From: an uncultured Oscillospiraceae bacterium
GTDB taxonomy: Bacteria > Bacillota > Clostridia > Oscillospirales > Oscillospiraceae
Assembly: GCA_910584285.1 (NCBI GenBank)
Contig: CAJTYK010000029.1
Coordinates: forward strand, 1-24,842
DNA length: 24,842 bases
Direction: 5' to 3'
The translations under genes were made by a program, and so were the position numbers. Shown here in pieces: positions 1 through 6,316 of the stretch; the first letter of the stretch is position 1, and every line of letters begins with the position of its first letter. A model generated the notes under the pieces. The model searched no databases, had not been told where the DNA came from, and worked only from the letters and a program-made list of their open reading frames with translations.

Positions 1-83
1 CCGTCCAGCACCGTGGGGGCCGCGCCCTCCTCGGTGGTGTAGCGGAAGGTCAGGTGTTCGGTTTGGAGGATAGGTTGGGACAT
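1..83 (-). CDS. ECF transporter ATP-binding protein, N-terminal fragment cut by the window edge
   Basis: Only the first 27 codons are present. They read MSQPILQTEHLTFRY followed by an acidic, proline-containing stretch that ends at the window edge. This is the opening beta strand and the A-loop aromatic (the FRY tyrosine, which stacks on adenine) of an ABC ATPase. The short insertion after the tyrosine is typical of the EcfA (CbiO-like) ATPases that drive energy-coupling-factor vitamin and metal importers. A GAGGTA ribosome binding site overlaps the end of the VanZ-like gene, 10 bases upstream, so the gene is the third member of that leftward operon. The Walker motifs lie outside the window, so the assignment rests on the N-terminal style alone. 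Confidence 0.6.
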   Translation of the reverse strand, partial: MSQPILQTEHLTFRYTTEEGAAPTVLD

Positions 84-93
84 AAGAAATACC

Positions 94-693
94 TCAATCA
101 GGTGAAGTGATGGGGGATACCGTCAGCCCCGCCGCGAACCGGGGGAACGCCCGCCTGACGGCCAGCGCCAGCAGGAAGCCGCAGAACACCCCCAGGGTGT
201 TGAGCAGCAGGTCGTCAATGTCGAAGGTCCGGCCCACAAAAAGCTGACAGGTTTCAATGAACAGGGTGATGCAGCCCCCGGTGAGCAGCGCCCGCCGCCA
301 GTGGAAGCCCCGCCACAGCAGGGTGGCGAACAGGCCGAAGGGCATGAACAAAACCACATTTGCGATTAAAATGTAGATGGAGTAGGAGAAGGTCTGGAAC
401 GGGATCAGGCTGACGCTCCCTGGGCTGAAGAAGGGCAGGCCCGCTGTGTTCCAGCCGCCCCCCACCGGAAGGCTCGCCAGGGTGGGAACCACCCACCGGG
501 GCGTCAGCCCCAGTACGGCGGCCCCGCCGCAGTACATCCAGAACAGAGCCAAGGCCGCCTCCCGGCGGAAGGGACTGGACAGCCCCAGCCGGCTCAGCCG
601 CCGCAGGCGCAGGGGGCGCAGCAGGAAAAACAGCGCCAGCGCCGGAACCGCGCCCCACAGCATGGCGAACAGGTAGCGCAGGGTACGGCCCAT
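94..693 (-). CDS. VanZ-like family membrane protein
   Basis: A 199-residue integral membrane protein with about five hydrophobic segments (roughly residues 7-25, 45-63, 105-130, 135-152 and 163-180). The VanZ-family core is visible: an NVVLFMPFG loop near residue 112, an IETCQLF helix near 145 and a FDIDDLLLNTLG segment near 157. The founding member VanZ gives low-level teicoplanin resistance, but most chromosomal homologues have no known function, so resistance should not be assumed. The ATG lies one base after the stop of the upstream methyltransferase gene, which implies translational coupling, and the next gene starts 10 bases downstream. Confidence 0.85.
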   Translation of the reverse strand: MGRTLRYLFAMLWGAVPALALFFLLRPLRLRRLSRLGLSSPFRREAALALFWMYCGGAAVLGLTPRWVVPTLASLPVGGGWNTAGLPFFSPGSVSLIPFQTFSYSIYILIANVVLFMPFGLFATLLWRGFHWRRALLTGGCITLFIETCQLFVGRTFDIDDLLLNTLGVFCGFLLALAVRRAFPRFAAGLTVSPITSPD

Positions 694-694
694 C

Positions 695-1558
695 TCAGCG
701 CCCCACCCACCGCCCGGTGGCCCCGCAGGGCAGCGCCAGCCCCGTGGCGGACACGGGCAGGCCCAGCTCGTCGGACACGGTTTGCCCGCCGAATTTGCCG
801 CCGATAACGGTCTGCAAAATATAGGTCAGCACCGAGGGGGACAGCCCCGTGGTATAGGAGTTCAAAATCACAAACAGCGGGTCGTCGGACAGCACCCGGG
901 CCACCAGCTCCACAAAGGGGTACAGGTTCTCCTCCAGCTTCCACACCTCGCCGGAGGGCCCCCGGCCGTAGGAGGGGGGATCCATGATGATGGCGTCGTA
1001 CCGGCGGCCTCGGCGGATCTCCCGCTCCACAAACTTGGCACAGTCGTCCACTATCCAGCGGATGGGCTTGTCCTCCAGGCTGGAGGCTTTCGCGTTGTCC
1101 CGGGCCCACTGCACCATGCCCTTTGCCGCGTCCACATGGCAAACCGACGCTCCCGCCGCCGCGCAGGCGATGGTGGCCCCGCCGGTGTAGGCGAACAGGT
1201 TGAGCACGCTGACGGGCCGTCCGGCCTGTTGGATCTGCTCCCGGGCAAAGTCCCAGTTGGCGGCCTGCTCGGGGAACACGCCGGTGTGCTTGAAGTTCAT
1301 CAGCCCCACGTTGAAGGTGAGATCCCGATAATGAATCTGCCAGCGCTGGGGGACGCTCTTGTCCGCCCACTGGCCGCCCCCGGTGCTGGAGCGGGCGTAC
1401 CGGGCGTCCGGCTTTTTCCAGCCCTGGTGGGATCGAGGGGTGCTCCAGATGGCCTGGGGGTCGGGCCGCACCAGCAGCTTGTCCCCCCAGCGCTCCAGCT
1501 TCTCACCCCGGCCACAGTCCAGCAGCTCGTAGTCCTTCCATTGGTCAGCCAGCCACAT
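695..1558 (-). CDS. class I SAM-dependent methyltransferase, RlmI/RlmK-like
   Basis: A 287-residue Rossmann-fold methyltransferase of the COG1092 group, which includes the 23S rRNA cytosine methyltransferase RlmI. The SAM-binding loop is NLFAYTGGATIACAAAGA, an acidic residue follows at HVDAAKGM, and the catalytic-site motif is DPPSYGRGPSGE. A short beta-rich N-terminal domain replaces the PUA domain of E. coli RlmI, so the exact RNA substrate is unknown. A TTG codon at 1597 also opens the frame, but it lies in the promoter next to the -10 box. The ATG at 1558 follows an AAAGGGGGG ribosome binding site and is the better start. It is the first gene of the operon with the VanZ-like and EcfA-type genes. 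Confidence 0.85.
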   Translation of the reverse strand: MWLADQWKDYELLDCGRGEKLERWGDKLLVRPDPQAIWSTPRSHQGWKKPDARYARSSTGGGQWADKSVPQRWQIHYRDLTFNVGLMNFKHTGVFPEQAANWDFAREQIQQAGRPVSVLNLFAYTGGATIACAAAGASVCHVDAAKGMVQWARDNAKASSLEDKPIRWIVDDCAKFVEREIRRGRRYDAIIMDPPSYGRGPSGEVWKLEENLYPFVELVARVLSDDPLFVILNSYTTGLSPSVLTYILQTVIGGKFGGQTVSDELGLPVSATGLALPCGATGRWVGR

Positions 1559-1600
1559 GGTGCGGCGCCCCCCTTTTGCCTTCCGGCGGGAAATCAAGTC

Positions 1601-1629
1601 ATTATACTACACAGGGGCGGATTAGTCAA
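1601..1629 (-). promoter_or_regulatory. sigma-A promoter of the methyltransferase operon
   Basis: On the minus strand TTGACT (1624-1629) and a perfect TATAAT (1601-1606) are separated by exactly 17 bases. Initiation would fall near 1595, giving a leader of about 35 bases before the ATG at 1558. This also argues against the TTG start at 1597. Confidence 0.8.
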
Positions 1630-1754
1630 ACCCCGGCGCACAAATGGGGGTAAATTCCAGATTTCCCCGGTTTCGGCTATTGTTGGCGGCAAAGGCATAA
1701 AATCGAAAAAATTGCGGGAAATTTGCAGAGATTGCGAAAATTGGCGAATATGGG

Positions 1755-1783
1755 TTGCGTTCTCAGGGAATTTATGGTATTGT
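1755..1783 (+). promoter_or_regulatory. candidate promoter of the EAL/PAS gene
   Basis: TTGCGT (1755-1760), 17 bases, then TATTGT (1778-1783), with TGG immediately before the -10 (extended -10 form). A-rich tracts recur between about 1697 and 1750 and could act as an UP element or bent DNA. The leader of about 64 bases has a strong GGAGGAG at 1791-1797 with no long frame starting behind it. The rest of the 1610-1853 intergenic stretch shows nothing else I can name. Confidence 0.5.
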
Positions 1784-1853
1784 AATAAGCGGAGGAGTTT
1801 GTACGTAAACACGGACAGATGGTCGGCGTCCAATAAAACTGGGGGAATCAGCA

Positions 1854-4800
1854 ATGGGAGCAGCTGGGAACCGATCGGCCCGAAACAAGGGTACATTGAG
1901 AAAAAATCTATTGACAGGTCTGTCCTACCCGCAGGGGTTTATGGAGGAGGCGCGATGGTTCATCCAAGGCACCAAGCCCAATGCCTACTGCATGATCGCC
2001 ATTGACATTCTGCATTTTCGTCTGTTTAACAAGTTCCACGGCCGGGACATGGGCGACCGGTATCTGCGCTACATCGCGGACGCCCTGCAAACCGTTCGCA
2101 AGGAGCACGGCGGCGTGGCGGGGTATTTTGAGGGGGATAACTTCTGCCTGATCATGCCCTTCCGAACCGAGCTGATCCAAAAGCTGTGGGACAAGATCAT
2201 GGCGGGGAGCACCAATCAGGGCAGCGCCCTGGGCGTGCTGCCTGTGTTCGGCGTCAGCCCCATCGACGACCCAGAGCTGCCCCCGGAGATCTTCCATGAT
2301 CGGGCCACGTTGGCCCGGTCCCGGGCCGCGGCGCGGGATCCCATCTCCTATTACAGCGCCGGGATGGAGAGCTACCTGGAGGAGGAGATGCACCTGCTGA
2401 TGGAGGTGACCGAGGCCCTGGAGCGGGACGAGTTCACCTTCTTTGCCCAGCCCCAGTGCGACATCTATTCCGGCAAGGTGGTGGGAGCGGAGTCGCTGGT
2501 GCGCTGGCGGCACCCGGACAGAGGGCTGATCCCGCCGGGAAAATTCATCCCCGTGCTGGAGCGCAGCGGCATGATCCACCTGCTGGATCGGCAGGTGTGG
2601 GAGCGGGTGTGCCAGTGGCTGCGCACCTGGATCGACCGGGGGTATCAGCCGGTGCCCATCTCCATCAATATCTCCCGGATCGATATCATGTCTATGGATG
2701 TGCCGGCCTATCTGGGCTATCTGCTGAAAAAATATGACCTGCCCTCGAAATACCTGAAGGCTGAGATCACCGAGAGCGCCTACGCCGAGGAGGACGACGC
2801 CATCAACAGCACCGTGGACCGGTTGCGGGAGGCGGGCCTGCTGGTGATGATGGACGATTTCGGCAGCGGCTACTCCTCGCTGAATATGCTGAAAAGCGTC
2901 TCGGTGGATGTGCTCAAAATTGATATGCGCTTCCTGGAGATCGGCGAAGGGGAGGAGCAAAAGGGCATCGGCATTCTGGAGTCCATCGTCAATATGGCCC
3001 GGATGATGGGGCTGCCCACCATTGTGGAGGGGGTGGAGAACCTCCAGCAGGAGAACGTCCTGCGCAGCATGGGCTGCCAGTATGTGCAGGGCTACTATTA
3101 CTGCAAGCCCCTGCCCATCGACCAGCTGGAGGTGGTGCTGGCTGACGAGCGGCGGCTGGATTTCTCTGGCCTGCACTGCCGGCAGGTGGAGTCCTTCCAC
3201 GCCCGGGAGCTTTTGGACGGCAACCTCTTTACCGACACCATGGTGAACAACATTCTGGGGGCCGCCGCCCTCTATGAGGTGGGCAACGGCCAGATGGAGA
3301 TCACCCGGATCAACGAGCAGGGCTACCGGCTGGCGGGGTTGGACGTATCCGACGCCAAGGAGCTGAGCCGTAAGACCTGGGACGGCGTCCGGGACGACGA
3401 CCGGCCGGTGATGCTGGGTCTGTTCGAGCGGGCCTATGAGCGGCGGCCCGGCGGAGCGGAGGGAAATGTCCACTATATCCGGGTGGACGGCAGGGTGCTC
3501 TGGATCCGGATGCGGGTGTTCTTCCTGCGGGAGCACGAGGGGCGCCGGGTGTACTTTGTGGGCCTGACGGACATCACCGACCTGCGGGAGCACCGGCGGG
3601 AGAAGGCCAAGCTCCAGAGCCTACAGGGAGTGCAGCCTGAGTTCAAGCACGAGCAGGGGCAGCTGGATCAGTGGTATGGGATGCTGCCCTGTGGCTTTGG
3701 CCTGTCCCGGATCGCCCTGAACCGGGAGGGGGAGCCCATCGACTACGACGTCATCTACGTCAACGAGGAGATGGAGCGGATGTGCGGCGGGGACGCCACC
3801 CGTGTGCGCCACCTGATCCTGAAAGCCTTTGGGGACGATTTCAAGAAGCTGCTGGAAAAGGCATACCGGGCGGCCTTCCTGGGCGAGCGGATGGATCACT
3901 ATGCCTACAGCTCCATCTCGGGCCACTACCTTCAGCTCATCCTGTTCCAGCATGACTACGGCTATGTGGCCTGCCTGCTGCGGGACGTGACCAATAATCA
4001 GGTCTATGAGGGCGCGTTCAGCGGCATTGTGCGGGCCTTCCGGGAGGTATACTACCTCCAGTTTCAGGAGAACTACTGCCGGATGCTGTATCCGGACGGG
4101 GATCAGCTCCTGGAGCGGGGAAACTACGAGGCCATGGTGGAGCGGCACTTCGGCACGGGCCGGATCGTGCGGGACAACGAGGAAGGCGTCCGCCGGTTCC
4201 TGTCCCTGGACAATCTGCGGGAGGAGCTCCAGACCCAGGACACCGTGGAATACCGCTACCGGCGTTCCAGCAAGTTCAGCCCGGACGAGTGGTGTCTGAC
4301 CACCGTAGCCGTCACCGAGCGGGAGAGGGACAGGCCCAAGGCGGCGGTCATCACCATCCGCAGCATCGACAGGGTGATGAAGGAGGAGCAGGAGCGGCGG
4401 GAGGAGCACATGGTGGAGACGCTGGCCACCATGTCGGATGCTTTCTTCGTCTACCGGGGCGAGGGGAACGAGGAGCTGCTGTACGCCAACCCGATGATGG
4501 CGGAGCTGTTTGGCTGCAAAACCATCGCGGAGTTTATGGAGCACGTGGGCCGCTCTTTCCGGGGCATTGTGCATCCGGAGGATCTGGATCGGGTGGAGTG
4601 GGAGATCACGCACCAGATCGAGCGCTCCGACCGGAATATGGACTTTGTGCAGTACCGGATCATCCGAAAGGACGGAGGGATCCGCTGGGTAGATGACTGG
4701 GGCCACCTGGAGACCTCCAAGTACGGGGAGGAGAACCAGCTGTTCTATGTCTTTGTGAAGGACGTAACCGATACGATCTCCGAGGTTCAAACGGAAAAGC

Positions 4801-4856
4801 TGCTAAATTCCAACCGGTACTATTGGCCGGAGAGTCGGAGCTGCGGGCTGGAGTGA
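1854..4856 (+). CDS. EAL-domain cyclic-di-GMP phosphodiesterase with degenerate GGDEF and C-terminal PAS modules
   Basis: A 1000-residue soluble protein with no membrane segment. Residues ~20-175 form a GGDEF fold whose signature is degenerate (EGDNF at 93-97) with no RxxD inhibitory site, so it is probably not a cyclase. Residues ~180-430 form an EAL domain with the expected catalytic residues: E213 in AESLVRW, N272, E304, D334-D335 in DDFGSGYSSL, K355, E392 in EGVE and Q412. It should therefore hydrolyse cyclic-di-GMP to pGpG. Residues ~460-578, 605-713, 720-840 and 855-976 look like successive PAS or PAS-like sensor modules; the last (YANPMMAELFG, then FVQYRIIRKDGG) is the clearest. The chain ends about 25 residues after it with no further output domain. 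The start is chosen for GGGGGAA at 1841-1847. It is a single-gene unit. Confidence 0.88.
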   Translation: MGAAGNRSARNKGTLRKNLLTGLSYPQGFMEEARWFIQGTKPNAYCMIAIDILHFRLFNKFHGRDMGDRYLRYIADALQTVRKEHGGVAGYFEGDNFCLIMPFRTELIQKLWDKIMAGSTNQGSALGVLPVFGVSPIDDPELPPEIFHDRATLARSRAAARDPISYYSAGMESYLEEEMHLLMEVTEALERDEFTFFAQPQCDIYSGKVVGAESLVRWRHPDRGLIPPGKFIPVLERSGMIHLLDRQVWERVCQWLRTWIDRGYQPVPISINISRIDIMSMDVPAYLGYLLKKYDLPSKYLKAEITESAYAEEDDAINSTVDRLREAGLLVMMDDFGSGYSSLNMLKSVSVDVLKIDMRFLEIGEGEEQKGIGILESIVNMARMMGLPTIVEGVENLQQENVLRSMGCQYVQGYYYCKPLPIDQLEVVLADERRLDFSGLHCRQVESFHARELLDGNLFTDTMVNNILGAAALYEVGNGQMEITRINEQGYRLAGLDVSDAKELSRKTWDGVRDDDRPVMLGLFERAYERRPGGAEGNVHYIRVDGRVLWIRMRVFFLREHEGRRVYFVGLTDITDLREHRREKAKLQSLQGVQPEFKHEQGQLDQWYGMLPCGFGLSRIALNREGEPIDYDVIYVNEEMERMCGGDATRVRHLILKAFGDDFKKLLEKAYRAAFLGERMDHYAYSSISGHYLQLILFQHDYGYVACLLRDVTNNQVYEGAFSGIVRAFREVYYLQFQENYCRMLYPDGDQLLERGNYEAMVERHFGTGRIVRDNEEGVRRFLSLDNLREELQTQDTVEYRYRRSSKFSPDEWCLTTVAVTERERDRPKAAVITIRSIDRVMKEEQERREEHMVETLATMSDAFFVYRGEGNEELLYANPMMAELFGCKTIAEFMEHVGRSFRGIVHPEDLDRVEWEITHQIERSDRNMDFVQYRIIRKDGGIRWVDDWGHLETSKYGEENQLFYVFVKDVTDTISEVQTEKLLNSNRYYWPESRSCGLE

Positions 4857-4906
4857 GGCTCCGGCGCGCCCCACCGCGCGGACCGTTCAGAAATTTGTCA
4901 GGCTGC

Positions 4907-4953
4907 GGCGCCCCCGCGCCTGCCTGTCAGGGCAGGCGCGGGGGTGCCCTTTT
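4907..4953 (+). terminator. strong intrinsic terminator after the EAL/PAS gene
   Basis: Arms 4907-4924 and 4931-4948 form an 18-bp GC-rich stem with one G.T pair and a six-base loop, followed by CTTTT. It lies 50 bases after the stop codon. Confidence 0.85.
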
Positions 4954-4966
4954 GTGTTCACGGCGC

Positions 4967-4992
4967 GATAAAAAGGTTTTAACCTTTTTATC
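4967..4992. terminator. A/T-flanked inverted repeat, likely terminator of the leftward SLH gene
   Basis: A perfect 12-bp inverted repeat, GATAAAAAGGTT (4967-4978) and its complement (4981-4992), with a two-base centre. It sits just beyond the stop of the SLH gene and between convergent genes, where a bidirectional terminator is expected. The stem is AT-rich, so strength is uncertain. Confidence 0.55.
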
Positions 4993-5003
4993 AAGAAACA
5001 GTA

Positions 5004-5960
5004 TTACCAGAACCACCTACTGGTATCTCGAGACTCCAGCACGTCCAGCATGGCGGACAGCATCTCCGCTGCCTCGCCCCGGTTCAGCGTCTCAGACAGG
5101 TTGGCTTCGCCGGATAACACCGACACCGCCTCCATGTTCACCGCCGCCTGGTAAGCCCAGGCGGGGACGGTGTCCTGGGAGAAGGCGGAGGAGGTGGCCA
5201 CGTCCCCGGGGGCCAGCAGGCGATCCAGGATCACCGCAGCCTGGGCCCGGGTGACGGGGCCGTTGGCGTTGAACACCACCTGGCCTGCCTGGTTGGGGCT
5301 GCCCTCCACGGTGCCCTGGATCAGGGCGGCGGACACGTAGCCCTTGGCCCAGGCGGAGATGTCGCCGTCGTCATAGAAGCCGGTAAGGGACACGTTCTCC
5401 AGCGGGGCCTCCCCCGCCGCGGTCATGGCCATGGTGAGGAACTCCTCCCGGGAGAACACGCCGTCCGGCTCAAAGCAGTAGAGATCGCCCACTCTGCGTC
5501 CAGTGTATACCCCCGCCTCCGCCAGACGCAGGGCGGCGTAGTGGGCGGAATTGCCGTCCAGATCGGAGTAGGTCACCGCGGTCTTTTGCTTCTCGATGGT
5601 GATCTTCACCGTGGCGGGCTCGGACTGGTTGCCCTTGTCGTCGATGGCCACGTAGGTGAAGCTGTCCTTGCCCTTCTTGCCCTCGTAGGGGGTGTACCAG
5701 AAGGCGGCAGGGTCGTTCTCGTCCAGGGTCACCTGGCCCCGGGCGGGGCTGTCCACCACCTGGAAGGCCACCAGATCACCCTCCGGATCCACGGCGGCGA
5801 AGCGGCTGGCGATGGCTACGCCCTTGTAGGTTTTCAGCGTCAGGTTTTCCGCGATGGGTGGGTTGTTCTCCACATCGGCGGTGGAACTGGTCAATGCCAT
5901 GGCGGGCAGGGCCAGCGCCCCGGCCAGACACAGCGACAGGATTATGGTGCGGGATTTCAC
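5004..5960 (-). CDS. secreted SLH-domain protein with an Ig/cadherin-like domain
   Basis: 318 residues. The N-terminus is a signal peptide (KSRT, a hydrophobic stretch, then cleavage near LPAMALTS). Residues ~32-125 form a cadherin/tandem-95-like Ig domain: NNPPIAENLTLKTYKG opens it, VDPEGDLVAFQV follows, and DSFTYVAIDDKGNQS closes it. Residues ~133-318 hold three S-layer-homology repeats, which in other Firmicutes bind pyruvylated secondary cell-wall polymers and anchor proteins to the surface. With only one Ig-like domain and no enzyme domain, it is probably a small surface or structural protein. The start is GTG at 5960, preceded by AGAGGAGG at good spacing. It appears monocistronic, and no convincing promoter was recognised upstream. 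Confidence 0.82.
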   Translation of the reverse strand: MKSRTIILSLCLAGALALPAMALTSSTADVENNPPIAENLTLKTYKGVAIASRFAAVDPEGDLVAFQVVDSPARGQVTLDENDPAAFWYTPYEGKKGKDSFTYVAIDDKGNQSEPATVKITIEKQKTAVTYSDLDGNSAHYAALRLAEAGVYTGRRVGDLYCFEPDGVFSREEFLTMAMTAAGEAPLENVSLTGFYDDGDISAWAKGYVSAALIQGTVEGSPNQAGQVVFNANGPVTRAQAAVILDRLLAPGDVATSSAFSQDTVPAWAYQAAVNMEAVSVLSGEANLSETLNRGEAAEMLSAMLDVLESRDTSRWFW

Positions 5961-6132
5961 GGGGAAAGCCTCCTCTTTTTAGAATGTAAGGATAGCTTTG
6001 ACACAACCGCGCAAAAATATGCGGGCCGCGTCGTCGCAAGCTGCATATCCTTCCCTTCCGCCTTTGGCAAAAGCTCACTCATTCCGCTGTGCTGCTTCCC
6101 ACATCTTGGGCTAAGCGCAGGGATTGATTGCC

Positions 6133-6158
6133 TAAAGTATCAGCGTCTCCGGCGATAA
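6133..6158 (+). promoter_or_regulatory. possible sigma-D (sigma-28, motility) promoter of the chemoreceptor
   Basis: TAAAGTAT (6133-6140), 10 bases, then GGCGATAA (6151-6158), close to the sigma-28 consensus TAAAGTTT-N11-GCCGATAA, with one mismatch per box and a spacer one base short. Chemoreceptor genes are classic sigma-28 targets. The same bases, read backwards, encode the conserved GDADTL of the hydrolase relic, so the match could be accidental. Confidence 0.3.
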
Positions 6159-6188
6159 AAGCCCCGCCGTGAAGATTGAATAAGCAAC

Positions 6189-6217
6189 TTGTTTTTTTAG
6201 GCGGGATGAGATATAAT
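6189..6217 (+). promoter_or_regulatory. sigma-A promoter of the chemoreceptor gene
   Basis: TTGTTT (6189-6194), 17 bases, perfect TATAAT (6212-6217). Predicted start near 6224, giving an AT-rich leader of about 90 bases. Within the 5961-6316 intergenic stretch I see only this, the sigma-28-like motif and the hydrolase relic. Confidence 0.7.
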
Positions 6218-6316
6218 AATACCATATTATTGACGTATTCCTTTTTTGAAAAATTTCCAAAAGAAATTGAAACTAAGAAACTAAGCAGGTAAATTTGTTT
6301 AATAGGGGGTATGGTT

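Larger units (their letters stand above)
6079..6225 (-). pseudogene. relic of an alpha/beta-hydrolase (HGGAF oxyanion-hole segment)
   Basis: One minus-strand frame reads NLHGGAFIAGDADTLGNQSL and then RLAQDVG before stopping within seven residues. This matches the oxyanion-hole segment of esterase/lipase-type alpha/beta hydrolases (HGGAF-x-x-GDAD-x-L), where it normally lies about 80-100 residues into a ~300-residue enzyme. Neither a recognisable N-terminal portion nor a catalytic Ser-Asp-His region is present in any frame nearby. I read it as a decayed fragment with no product. Chance resemblance is the alternative, but the run of family-specific residues makes that less likely. Confidence 0.5.

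Noticed and set aside
1680..1730. A cyclic-di-GMP riboswitch ahead of the EAL gene, suggested by GGCAAAGGC
   Set aside because: The GEMM core segments are not present in order, and the stretch lies upstream of the best promoter, so it would not be in the transcript.
782..2005. A 407-codon rightward open frame opposite the methyltransferase gene
   Set aside because: It is antisense to a clear methyltransferase, has no family features and only reflects high GC with few stops.
1908..3593. Long leftward open frames (also 3621-4790) opposite the EAL/PAS gene
   Set aside because: His-, Pro- and Gln-rich nonsense compositions with no ribosome binding sites; shadows of the coding strand.
4790..4906. 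A frameshift extending the EAL/PAS protein
   Set aside because: No alternative frame before the terminator shows GGDEF, kinase or other domain sequence, so simple termination is preferred.
6085..6180. A riboswitch upstream of the SLH or chemoreceptor gene
   Set aside because: No conserved core of a known class could be matched; the sequence is better explained as a hydrolase relic.
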